Shown here piece after piece: positions 1 to 5,701 of a stretch of 9,061 nucleotides of DNA; position 1 is the first letter of the stretch; every line of letters starts with the position of its first letter. This DNA is from an uncultured Campylobacter sp. (GTDB lineage Bacteria > Campylobacterota > Campylobacteria > Campylobacterales > Campylobacteraceae), in NCBI RefSeq assembly GCF_938045405.1, contig NZ_CALIMW010000210.1, positions 1-9,061 on the forward strand. Direction: 5' to 3'. The notes under the pieces were generated by a model. It was not told the DNA's origin. It made no database searches and was given only the letters and a program-made list of their open reading frames with translations. Made by a program: the position numbers and the translations under genes.

Positions 1-647
1 ACAAAAATTTGTGGCGGGATTTTATCTAAATTTTTCCCTATTTTGAGTAGAAAATAGGCTTTTAGCCCCCTATATTCTTTGCTTGTTAATATGCTCGCTT
101 CGATATAATTACCATTGCTCATAAAAATAAGGCTGTCGTTACCTATGCCAAATCTCAAATTTTTCTTAAATCTAAATATGATTAAGGGCGCAAACGCCAA
201 AAATAAGGAGATCGGCACAATTAAAATTCCATAAGAAATTTTATTTTTAAAAGTTACTACCAAAGATAAAAGGATTATCCACGTAAACGCGACAAAAAAT
301 GTTGAAATTTTACCTTTTTTCGTCATTTTAAAAGTGGATGGCCCAAAGGTGCGTTTTATCGCAATTATTTCGGATAAATTTATAGAGTATAGGGTCGCTC
401 TCTTTTTCTCGGAATAATATTCGATAACTGAATTTTTAAATTTTATATAACAGGTACCGAATTTACTTGGGAGCCCTAGCCAGCGTTTAACGGATCTCGG
501 CGAGTCTTGCCTTGTTCCAAAATCTATGAAATTAAGAAAATACAGAAATGGCGAATAAAATTTAATCATCTCTATTGAATTATCTTTTATAGTTATCGGT
601 TCTTTGTCGTAATCTCTAGCTTGAGTTTTAAAATTTTGCGATGGCAT
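1..647 (-). CDS. Hypothetical two-helix membrane protein, C-terminal part (runs off left edge)
   Basis: Reading the minus strand from an ATG at 645-647, the frame stays open for about 215 codons to the window edge, so the gene is partial. I do not recognise the family. The visible protein has a polar start (MPSQNFKTQARDYDKE), then a soluble part with KRWLGLPSKFGTCYIKF. Two hydrophobic segments follow close together (around TFFVAFTWIILLSLVVTF and YGILIVPISLFLAFAPLIIF), then a basic patch RFKKNLRF and a further soluble part. Two adjacent helices in the middle of a small protein would suit an inner-membrane hairpin, but the function is unknown. The ATG has no Shine-Dalgarno sequence. The same frame continues upstream without a break to a TAA at 681-683, so this is more likely the downstream part of the gene starting at 869 than an independent gene. 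The region is visibly more AT-rich than the trp genes. Confidence 0.6.
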   Translation of the reverse strand, partial: MPSQNFKTQARDYDKEPITIKDNSIEMIKFYSPFLYFLNFIDFGTRQDSPRSVKRWLGLPSKFGTCYIKFKNSVIEYYSEKKRATLYSINLSEIIAIKRTFGPSTFKMTKKGKISTFFVAFTWIILLSLVVTFKNKISYGILIVPISLFLAFAPLIIFRFKKNLRFGIGNDSLIFMSNGNYIEASILTSKEYRGLKAYFLLKIGKNLDKIPPQIF

Positions 648-680
648 ATCAGCGGCGCAAGAGAGATCGCTTGGCGATTT

Positions 681-869
681 TTATTCAACGACATTCGTAA
701 AATTTTGCTCGCTGGCATTTATAGAATTTTGCCTGCCATCGCTCGTAAATTTTAGCCCGCTGCCCACTAAATTTTGCTTATCGCAATTTTTATTTTGTAA
801 GAAATCCTTTATATTTTTATCATACCGCGTTTTGCTTATGCCAAACCTAGCAATTTCGTCGTTATGCAT
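681..869 (-). CDS. Short 62-residue open frame, 5' part of the interrupted membrane protein gene
   Basis: The 62-residue frame starts at ATG 867-869, which has an excellent Shine-Dalgarno sequence (AAGGAGGA, five bases upstream), so translation very probably begins here. Residues 1-25 look like an ordinary N terminus (MHNDEIARFGISKTRYDKNI). Residues 26-62 are low-complexity and Asn/Ser/Lys-rich, and resemble insert 1 of the neighbouring TrpF: residues 28-45 NCDKQNLVGSGLKFTSDG against TrpF 108-125 NCDCDKNFGSGLRSHGDG. The frame ends at TAA 681-683, and the open frame that follows is in the same phase. It has no recognisable domain by itself. It is either a genuine short product or, more likely, the front end of a disrupted longer gene. 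Confidence 0.5.
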   Translation of the reverse strand: MHNDEIARFGISKTRYDKNIKDFLQNKNCDKQNLVGSGLKFTSDGRQNSINASEQNFTNVVE

Positions 870-874
870 TTGGC

Positions 875-882
875 TCCTCCTT
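875..882 (-). promoter_or_regulatory. Strong Shine-Dalgarno site for the gene starting at 869
   Basis: The minus strand reads AAGGAGGA, then five bases (GCCAA), then ATG. This is the best ribosome binding site in the minus-strand part of the window and decides the start at 869. Just upstream the minus strand is TATA-rich (TATATAAAT and TATATAAGG between about 881 and 904), so a separate promoter in the 62-base gap after trpF is plausible but not defined. Confidence 0.7.
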
Positions 883-931
883 ATATACGCTTGATTTATA
901 TATAACTATCGCGCGAGTTTGCACGCAGAGA

Positions 932-2668
932 TCAGCCTTGCGCATTTTTTAAAATTCGCAAAATTTCGCTTATCTTTTGCGGCTCTTTAAAGCCTCGCGC
1001 GTCCTCCACGCGGCTGTTTAGATCGATAGCGTATGGGCGCAGTGCGAGTGCCTCACGGATATTTTGCGCGCCGATGCCGCCTGCAAGAATAAAAGAGATC
1101 GCACCACCTTTGAAAGCGGTGTTGCGCTTATCCGCGCTATCATCTTTTGTGGTACCCAGCTTGTCCACTTCTCCGCCGTCATTCGTAATATTTGGCGCGC
1201 CCGCCTCATAGTCGCTTGCGCCTTGATCATTGACGCCTTCGCTTGTGGGTCTTACACCACTCAGCCGAGCGGTAGCACACGCACTAAATTTGCACTCATC
1301 GTCATTCTTTTCGGCGCGACGATCGGCGCTCGTTTCTTGTTTCGTATTGCTCGATCGAACAATATCATGTGCGCGCTCGCTCGCTTCATTGCTATTAGAG
1401 GCACAGCACATGTTGCTTACTCTCTTGAGCTTCAAATTTCCGTTTTCGCTATGCTCCACGCAAGAATTGTTGCAGTCGCCGTTTTTATCGCGCTTTAAAT
1501 TCCCCTCGCTATATCCGCTACAGATCGCGCTGTGTTTAAGATGGCTCCTTGCGCCGTCTGAGTCTTGAGCCGTGCCCACTACATAGCATTTTTCGTCACT
1601 TGCTACGTCATTTTGCGTATCGCAGCGCCCGCTAGCTGGGTCGTATTTTGTGCCGCCTATGTTTTGAGTTGCGCTACTCGCGCAGTATTTTTCATCGCGC
1701 GCCGCGCCGTATTGTTCTTCGCAGCCAAGCCCTGCGCGTCGTAACAGATCCCAGTCGAAGCTCACGCCGTTACCGCCAAGGCTCGCCCCTTTGGCGTCGA
1801 ATAAGATCCGATCACAGCTCAAACCCTCAAGCGGCGGAATCTCAGCGCTGATACTTAGAACCTGCCACGCCTCGGTGCCTGCTGAGTTAAGACGTGTTTT
1901 GAAATCCGCACTTATGCGTCCGTAAATTTGAGCGCAGTCTAGCTCGCAAATGCTGCAAATTTTTAAAATTTGCTCCTCACTTAGGACTTCCGCGCCAAAA
2001 ATTTCAGAATTTAGCTCCTCTGCCGAGGCGGGCGTGGCGCGGCTTGCGTTTAAATTTACGCTCAAATCGTCGCGCTCGTTTTCGTAAAATTTTAAGCCGC
2101 CGCTCGTGCCCGCGTAAATTTTATCTTCGCATGCGGCGACGCTGTGTTTTGCCGAGCTCAAAGCAAAGACTCCGACGCATTTTGTGCCCTTTTCATGCGC
2201 GATACGCGCAATTTCGCGCGCCGTTTCTACGCTGACGCAACGCTTGGAGCTTGACACAAAGATCACGCCCAAAAAATCCACGCGCACGCCCGAGCCGTCG
2301 CCATGGCTTCGTAAACCGCTACCGAAATTTTTATCGCAATCACAATTCTGCTCGCACGTAAAATTTGCGTGATCTTGCGTGCGGCATGCGGAATTCTCGC
2401 CGCCCTGATTAAAATTTTTAGCAAAATTCTTATTGGCAGAATTGAAATTTCGCGTAAAATTCTCGGCATCCGAATTGAAATTCCGCCCAAAATTTTCGCC
2501 GCAAAAATTAGGAGTTTTTATTGAGCTCTCGCTGCCTGATCGCGGTAAATTTTTAGCATCGTCCGCGCGCTCTAAATTTGCGCATAAAGCCGAGCTGCAC
2601 GCCAGCACCGCGCGGGCTTCGGCGGCGCTTTTGATGCCGCAAATTTTGATCTTACTTCTGTACGACAT
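932..2668 (-). CDS. trpF: Phosphoribosylanthranilate isomerase with three giant low-complexity inserts
   Basis: TrpF isomerises N-(5'-phosphoribosyl)anthranilate to CdRP, a cytoplasmic step of tryptophan synthesis. The barrel motifs appear in order: KICGIK at 8-13 (catalytic Cys10), VDFLGVIFVSSSKR at 130-143, KCVGVF at 163-168, CAQIYGR at 245-251, ILFDAKG at 288-294 (catalytic Asp291), GGNGVSFDWDLL at 298-309, FILAGGIG at 526-533 (phosphate binding) and IDLNSRVED at 548-556. The protein is 578 residues, whereas the family has about 200. The excess is three inserts at roughly residues 31-127, 174-228 and 313-521. They are rich in Asn, Ser, Asp, Glu and Cys and probably disordered. Removing them leaves about 218 residues, a normal enzyme. 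The start ATG lies inside the end of the methyltransferase gene (17-base overlap) and has only a weak ribosome binding site, suggesting translational coupling. All key residues remain, so I expect an active enzyme, but this is not shown. Confidence 0.9.
   Translation of the reverse strand: MSYRSKIKICGIKSAAEARAVLACSSALCANLERADDAKNLPRSGSESSIKTPNFCGENFGRNFNSDAENFTRNFNSANKNFAKNFNQGGENSACRTQDHANFTCEQNCDCDKNFGSGLRSHGDGSGVRVDFLGVIFVSSSKRCVSVETAREIARIAHEKGTKCVGVFALSSAKHSVAACEDKIYAGTSGGLKFYENERDDLSVNLNASRATPASAEELNSEIFGAEVLSEEQILKICSICELDCAQIYGRISADFKTRLNSAGTEAWQVLSISAEIPPLEGLSCDRILFDAKGASLGGNGVSFDWDLLRRAGLGCEEQYGAARDEKYCASSATQNIGGTKYDPASGRCDTQNDVASDEKCYVVGTAQDSDGARSHLKHSAICSGYSEGNLKRDKNGDCNNSCVEHSENGNLKLKRVSNMCCASNSNEASERAHDIVRSSNTKQETSADRRAEKNDDECKFSACATARLSGVRPTSEGVNDQGASDYEAGAPNITNDGGEVDKLGTTKDDSADKRNTAFKGGAISFILAGGIGAQNIREALALRPYAIDLNSRVEDARGFKEPQKISEILRILKNAQG
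1106..1732 (-). other. TrpF insert 3, about 208 residues of low-complexity coding sequence
   Basis: This segment sits between the DWDLL strand and the FILAGGIG phosphate-binding strand of TrpF. It has no recognisable domain. It is polar and unusually Cys-rich, with about 11 cysteines in about 208 residues (for example C316, C329, C350, C361, C421, C422). Part of it is internally repetitive: DEKYCASSATQ at 325-335 is echoed by DEKCYVVGTAQ at 358-368, exactly 33 residues apart, and GNLK recurs at 389 and 410. The frame is open throughout, so it is translated sequence and not an intron-like gap. Confidence 0.75.
1985..2149 (-). other. TrpF insert 2, about 55 residues
   Basis: This is extra sequence between the VGVFALSS strand and the EEQILKICSICELDCAQIYG helix-strand unit of TrpF. 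In ordinary TrpF proteins these two are joined by only a few residues. It is polar, with an LKFYENERDDLSVNLN stretch encoded by AAATTT-containing DNA, and has no domain. Boundaries are judged by eye against the usual family layout. Confidence 0.6.
2394..2492 (-). repeat. Three tandem 33-bp units (11 residues each) inside TrpF insert 1
   Basis: On the plus strand three consecutive 33-base units occupy 2394-2426, 2427-2459 and 2460-2492. Each starts TTCT and ends in AAAA, and a partial fourth unit begins at 2493. The last two full units match at 23 of 33 positions by hand count. In protein they read as an 11-residue repeat NF-x-R/K-NFN-S/Q-xxx (residues about 59-91: NFGRNFNSDAE, NFTRNFNSANK, NFAKNFNQGGE). 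The repeat lies inside the larger insert 1 of TrpF (about 2288-2578), which separates the catalytic KICGI strand from the next barrel strand. Confidence 0.85.
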
Positions 2669-3773
2669 ATAAAAATTCCGTCACGTAAAGCTCGCGCGCG
2701 TTTAAATTTCTGCTCGCGCGGTAGGTCGGATAGCGGATCTCTATCGTGCGCACGGAGCCGATGTGCGCGAGGTTTTTTAAAAATTCCGCCTTCGAGATAA
2801 AGCCCTCTGAATTAAAAGAGATTATTAAAAATTTCGCCGGAAATTCCGCCAGCAGCGCAAAAAATTCCTCCGCAGCACTTGATTTTTTGTTATATGCCGA
2901 GCGGTTCCAGTCTGCGGGGATCCCGGAAACCCTGCTAAGCTCCGCAGCATTTGGGCTCTTGACCTCGTTTATAAAATCCGTGATCAAATTTAGCATGAAA
3001 TAGTTCGAGCCGTAGGGGTGCTGATTGTAGGGCGGATCAAAATACGCGACGTCAAGCTGCGAAAAGCGCTCGCGCGCACTCTGTGCAAAGCGCGCGGCGT
3101 CCTCTTGAAAGACCGCGCTTTCGCAGGCGAAATTTGAAAGCACGGGCAGGCGTAGGGAAATTTCGCCCATTATGCGAGCTAGCGCGTTTTCGCCGCTACC
3201 GCCGAACTTGCCCACGCCCGCTTTATCCTTGTAAAAGCCCTTAAAAACGCCGCCCGTGTTTGAGTGGATGCTCGCCTCGCTAAGCAGCGGCGCGGTGAAA
3301 AAATCGCGAAATTTTTGTGGGATTTTACCGATCTGCTCGCAAAGCCCGCCCAAAATCAGGGCGTTTCGGCGCGTGTAAAAAGCGCGCTCGCCCGCCTTGA
3401 TATTCTCATCGTTCTTCGGCGCGTACAGCTCGCTAAAAAAGCTCTCCTTCGGCGTAAAATTTCTTAAAATTTCAGCGTGCAGCTCGGTTAAATCCCGCCA
3501 CAGCTCGTCGCTGAAATTTGAAAGATAGCAGGAGTTTATCGCGCGCGAGTAGCCCTCCAGATCGTTTGCGATCACGAGGTTTGAGTGAGCTTTAGCCAGT
3601 CGCGCGACGATGCCGCTGCCGCTAAAGACGTCCGCGAAGCTGATCTTGTCTCGCCCAAGCTCCGCCTTAATCTCGCAGATCGCACGCTCTATCGGCGCTA
3701 GCAGCGAGCGCTTGTTGCCCAGATAGCTGATGAGCTGCTCGCTTAAAAACTCCCTCTTTTCGCCGCTATCCAT
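2652..3773 (-). CDS. D12-class (alpha group) adenine-specific DNA methyltransferase
   Basis: This 373-residue protein probably transfers a methyl group from S-adenosylmethionine to N6 of adenine in a specific DNA site. Motifs in order: YLGNKRSLL at 17-25 (motif X), DVFSGSG at 48-54 (motif I, SAM binding), acidic ND at 70-71, a middle region likely serving target recognition, and FDPPYNQHPYGSNYF at 245-259 (motif IV, catalytic DPPY). SFNSEG at 319-324 and a YRASRNLNARELYVTEFLYV tail complete it. The order X, I, recognition region, IV fits the Dam-like alpha group. Its start codon follows the trpGD stop directly (TAG then ATG), with AGGAG eleven bases upstream, and its end overlaps trpF by 17 bases. 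It is therefore probably expressed with the trp genes. No restriction enzyme is visible nearby, so it may be an orphan methyltransferase. The target site cannot be read from the sequence. Confidence 0.85.
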   Translation of the reverse strand: MDSGEKREFLSEQLISYLGNKRSLLAPIERAICEIKAELGRDKISFADVFSGSGIVARLAKAHSNLVIANDLEGYSRAINSCYLSNFSDELWRDLTELHAEILRNFTPKESFFSELYAPKNDENIKAGERAFYTRRNALILGGLCEQIGKIPQKFRDFFTAPLLSEASIHSNTGGVFKGFYKDKAGVGKFGGSGENALARIMGEISLRLPVLSNFACESAVFQEDAARFAQSARERFSQLDVAYFDPPYNQHPYGSNYFMLNLITDFINEVKSPNAAELSRVSGIPADWNRSAYNKKSSAAEEFFALLAEFPAKFLIISFNSEGFISKAEFLKNLAHIGSVRTIEIRYPTYRASRNLNARELYVTEFLYVVQK

Positions 3774-5387
3774 CTAAGCTCTCGCTCCTACGTAGTTTTC
3801 GTAAAATTTCCACGTTTTGCCCGATTTGATCGCCTCTAAAATGAGTGGCTTAGCCTCTGCAGGGCTTGACACGACATCGGCGCAGTATAGCGCAAACATC
3901 GCGTTTAGCACGACGATATCAAATTTTGGCCCGCTAAGCTCGCCTTTTAAAATTTGCTTTAAAATCTCAGCATTAGCCTCGCCGTCGCCGCCTTCTATAT
4001 CGCCGTGAAATGCTCGCGCAAAGCCGAACTGCTCGGGATTTACGCGGTATTCTAAAATTTTGCCGTCCTTGACCTCGTGGATTAGCGTCTCGTCGCACAG
4101 GCTGATCTCGTCCATGCCATCCATGCCGTGCACCACCAGAGCGTGCTTGCGCCCCAAAATCATCAGCGTTTCGGCGATGAGCCCGTTTACTTCCTCCAGA
4201 TAATTGCCTACGATCTGATTGCTTAGGCTTAAATTTGGATTTAAAAGCGGCCCCATTATATTAAAGACGGTGCCGATTTTTAGGCGGTTGCGCACCTCTT
4301 TGACCTCGGCGGTGATCTTGTGAAAAAACGGCGCGTGAAAAAACGCTAGCCCGGTGCGATCTAGCAGCGCTCTAATCTGCGCCAGATCGCTAAGTAGCGG
4401 CACGCCCAGAGCATCGAGCGCATCGGAGCTGCCCGATCTGCTGGTGATCGCGCGGTTGCCGTGCTTGGCGACGCGTACGCCGAAGCTCGCCGCGATAAAG
4501 GCCACGGTCGTGGAGATATTGATCGTCTTTAGCCTATCGCCGCCCGTGCCTACGATGTCAAACATCGGGCTCGGATCGTCGTAGGTGATCGAGTATTTTA
4601 GGATACTGCGCACGAGCGCCGTGAGACTGCTTGGATAGAGCGATTTTTCGCTGATCAGCACGAGCAGCCCAGCAAGCTGCACGATGTCGTAATCCTGCTC
4701 GTAAAGCGCCTTGCAAATGACGGCGTAATCGTCGCTGTCTAGCGGGAAGCCCTTTTGTAGCTTCAACATAAACGGGGCGAAATTTACCACGAGTTTCTCC
4801 TTTAAAATTATCTTTTTGCCGTAATTGATGAAATTTTCGATGATCTTTTTGCCGTATTGGGTAAAAAAGCTCTCGGGATGAAATTGAATGCCGAAAACCG
4901 GCTTACTTCGGTGCTTCATCGCCATTATAATGCCGTCATTTTCGCTCTTTGCTAAAATTTCAAACTCGCGCGGCAGCGTAGCTTCGTCCACATAAAGCGA
5001 GTGGTAGCGCATCACTTCAAATTTACGCGGCAACCCGCTAAAAAGCACGCCATCTGCGTAAATTTCGATCGTCGAGCTCTTGCCGTGAAGTGGCACCTCA
5101 AGCTGCTTTATCCCCGCACCCGCCGCATATCCGATCGCCTGATGCCCAAGGCACACGCCCAAAATCGGCACGTCCAAATCCGCGCGCAAAATATCCAGGC
5201 AGAGGCCGCTGTCTTTTGGATGATTTGGCCCGGGGCTTAGGATTATGTGCGACGGGGCAAGCTCGCGCACCCGCTCTAGCGTTATCCCGTCGTTGCGGAA
5301 GTAGCGCACCTCCTCATCGCTTAGCTCCAAAATGTATTGATAAATATTAAAAACGAAGCTGTCGTAATTATCTATCATTAAAATCAA
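3774..5387 (-). CDS. trpGD: Anthranilate synthase glutaminase / anthranilate phosphoribosyltransferase fusion (TrpG-TrpD)
   Basis: This 537-residue bifunctional cytoplasmic enzyme releases ammonia from glutamine for TrpE and then joins anthranilate to PRPP. The TrpG domain covers about residues 1-190: DNYDSFVFN at 6-14, LSPGP at 50-54, GVCLGHQ with nucleophile Cys79 at 77-83, and the FHPES triad residues His170 and Glu172. The TrpD domain covers about 205-537: DIVGTGGD at 277-284, KTINIS at 287-292, KHGNRAITSRSGSSD at 308-322 (PRPP and metal binding), NIMGPLLNP at 376-384 and HGMDGMDEIS at 420-429. Unlike TrpE and TrpF it has no low-complexity insert. The start is probably TTG at 5385-5387: AAAGGA lies seven bases upstream, while the first ATG (5376-5378, residue 4) would be sixteen bases away. 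The product then begins MILMIDNYDSF, the normal TrpG N terminus. It is separated from trpE by 314 bases, so it may have its own promoter. Confidence 0.95.
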   Translation of the reverse strand: MILMIDNYDSFVFNIYQYILELSDEEVRYFRNDGITLERVRELAPSHIILSPGPNHPKDSGLCLDILRADLDVPILGVCLGHQAIGYAAGAGIKQLEVPLHGKSSTIEIYADGVLFSGLPRKFEVMRYHSLYVDEATLPREFEILAKSENDGIIMAMKHRSKPVFGIQFHPESFFTQYGKKIIENFINYGKKIILKEKLVVNFAPFMLKLQKGFPLDSDDYAVICKALYEQDYDIVQLAGLLVLISEKSLYPSSLTALVRSILKYSITYDDPSPMFDIVGTGGDRLKTINISTTVAFIAASFGVRVAKHGNRAITSRSGSSDALDALGVPLLSDLAQIRALLDRTGLAFFHAPFFHKITAEVKEVRNRLKIGTVFNIMGPLLNPNLSLSNQIVGNYLEEVNGLIAETLMILGRKHALVVHGMDGMDEISLCDETLIHEVKDGKILEYRVNPEQFGFARAFHGDIEGGDGEANAEILKQILKGELSGPKFDIVVLNAMFALYCADVVSSPAEAKPLILEAIKSGKTWKFYENYVGARA

Positions 5388-5394
5388 AATTTTA

Positions 5395-5400
5395 TCCTTT
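5395..5400 (-). promoter_or_regulatory. Shine-Dalgarno site deciding a TTG start for trpGD
   Basis: The minus strand reads AAAGGA, seven bases (TAAAATT), then TTG. The spacing suits TTG at 5387 and not the ATG nine bases further on, so a non-standard start codon is preferred. Confidence 0.6.
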
Positions 5401-5425
5401 TTTAGGGCACTTGCGCCTCTTTAAA

Positions 5426-5431
5426 ATTCTA
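5426..5431 (-). promoter_or_regulatory. Possible -10 element for trpGD (TAGAAT)
   Basis: The minus strand has TAGAAT in an A/T-rich run about 25 bases upstream of the trpGD Shine-Dalgarno site. It is one mismatch from the Campylobacter sigma-70 consensus TATAAT. No clear -35 is seen, which is normal for this genus. The 314-base gap after trpE makes an internal promoter reasonable, but such hexamers are common in this DNA. Confidence 0.3.
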
Positions 5432-5438
5432 AATAGTT

Positions 5439-5470
5439 TAAATTTAACCGCTTTGCGGCGGCTAAATTTA
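5439..5470. repeat. Inverted repeat that can form a compound hairpin
   Basis: TAAATTTA at 5439-5446 and again at 5463-5470 are self-complementary and can pair with each other. Between them, CCGC and GCGG can form an inner stem with a three-base loop, with unequal unpaired bases at the junction. It lies upstream of trpGD, but there is no run of T after it on the minus strand, so I do not call it a terminator. Confidence 0.5.
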
Positions 5471-5701
5471 GCGCCGTTTTAGCGCCGCTGCGGGCTAAAT
5501 TTAAATTCCACTCGCGGCTGCGGCATTACTACATCAGCTGCGACGTTACGCTACTTTGCAGCCGATATGTATCTCGGCTTTGCGGCGCCGAATGAAGCTC
5601 GCCGTTAAATTTAACGTCCTAGCGTCGAAACCGCTATTAAATTTAGCGGAATCAAACTCGCACCGAAAAGCGCCGCGCCCGGCTAGCTAAATTTAAAGCG
5701 T

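Larger units (their letters stand above)
1..869 (-). pseudogene. Single gene interrupted by an in-frame TAA at 681-683 (membrane protein of unknown function)
   Basis: The strong ribosome binding site and start at 869 and the membrane-protein frame at 1-680 share one reading frame, separated only by one TAA. There is no frameshift. Between the TAA and the next ATG (645-647) lie eleven sense codons (KSPSDLSCADM from the stop onward), and no ribosome binding site precedes that ATG. One base change (for example CAA, GAA or AAA to TAA) would explain the break. The stop falls inside the low-complexity segment. The gene lies 62 bases downstream of trpF on the same strand. Alternatives are a sequencing error, or two genes with poor re-initiation. 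Confidence 0.5.
5388..5701. other. Gene-free 314-base gap between trpE and trpGD, rich in TAAATTTA palindromes
   Basis: No open frame of note and no Trp-codon leader peptide is visible. The gap contains six copies of the self-complementary octamer TAAATTTA (starting at 5439, 5463, 5496, 5606, 5638 and 5688). Several are extended into longer palindromes. These include CGTTAAATTTAACG (5603-5616, perfect over 14 bases), GCTAAATTTAGC (5461-5472) and CCGCTATTAAATTTAGCGG (5631-5649, six-base arms). A direct repeat TTTAGCGCCG occurs twice near 5467-5488. Confidence 0.75.

Noticed and set aside
661..684. Small plus-strand hairpin ATCGC-TTG-GCGAT followed by TTTTT, like a Rho-independent terminator
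   Set aside because: The stem is only five base pairs with a three-base loop, it lies inside the interrupted minus-strand gene, and there is no plus-strand gene for it to terminate.
1064..1498. A 144-codon open frame on the plus strand across TrpF insert 3 (with further plus-strand frames at 1230-1568 and 2184-2372)
   Set aside because: It lies antisense to the insert and has no ribosome binding site, no family resemblance and a composition that mirrors the minus-strand gene. It is best explained as a shadow of low-complexity coding DNA.
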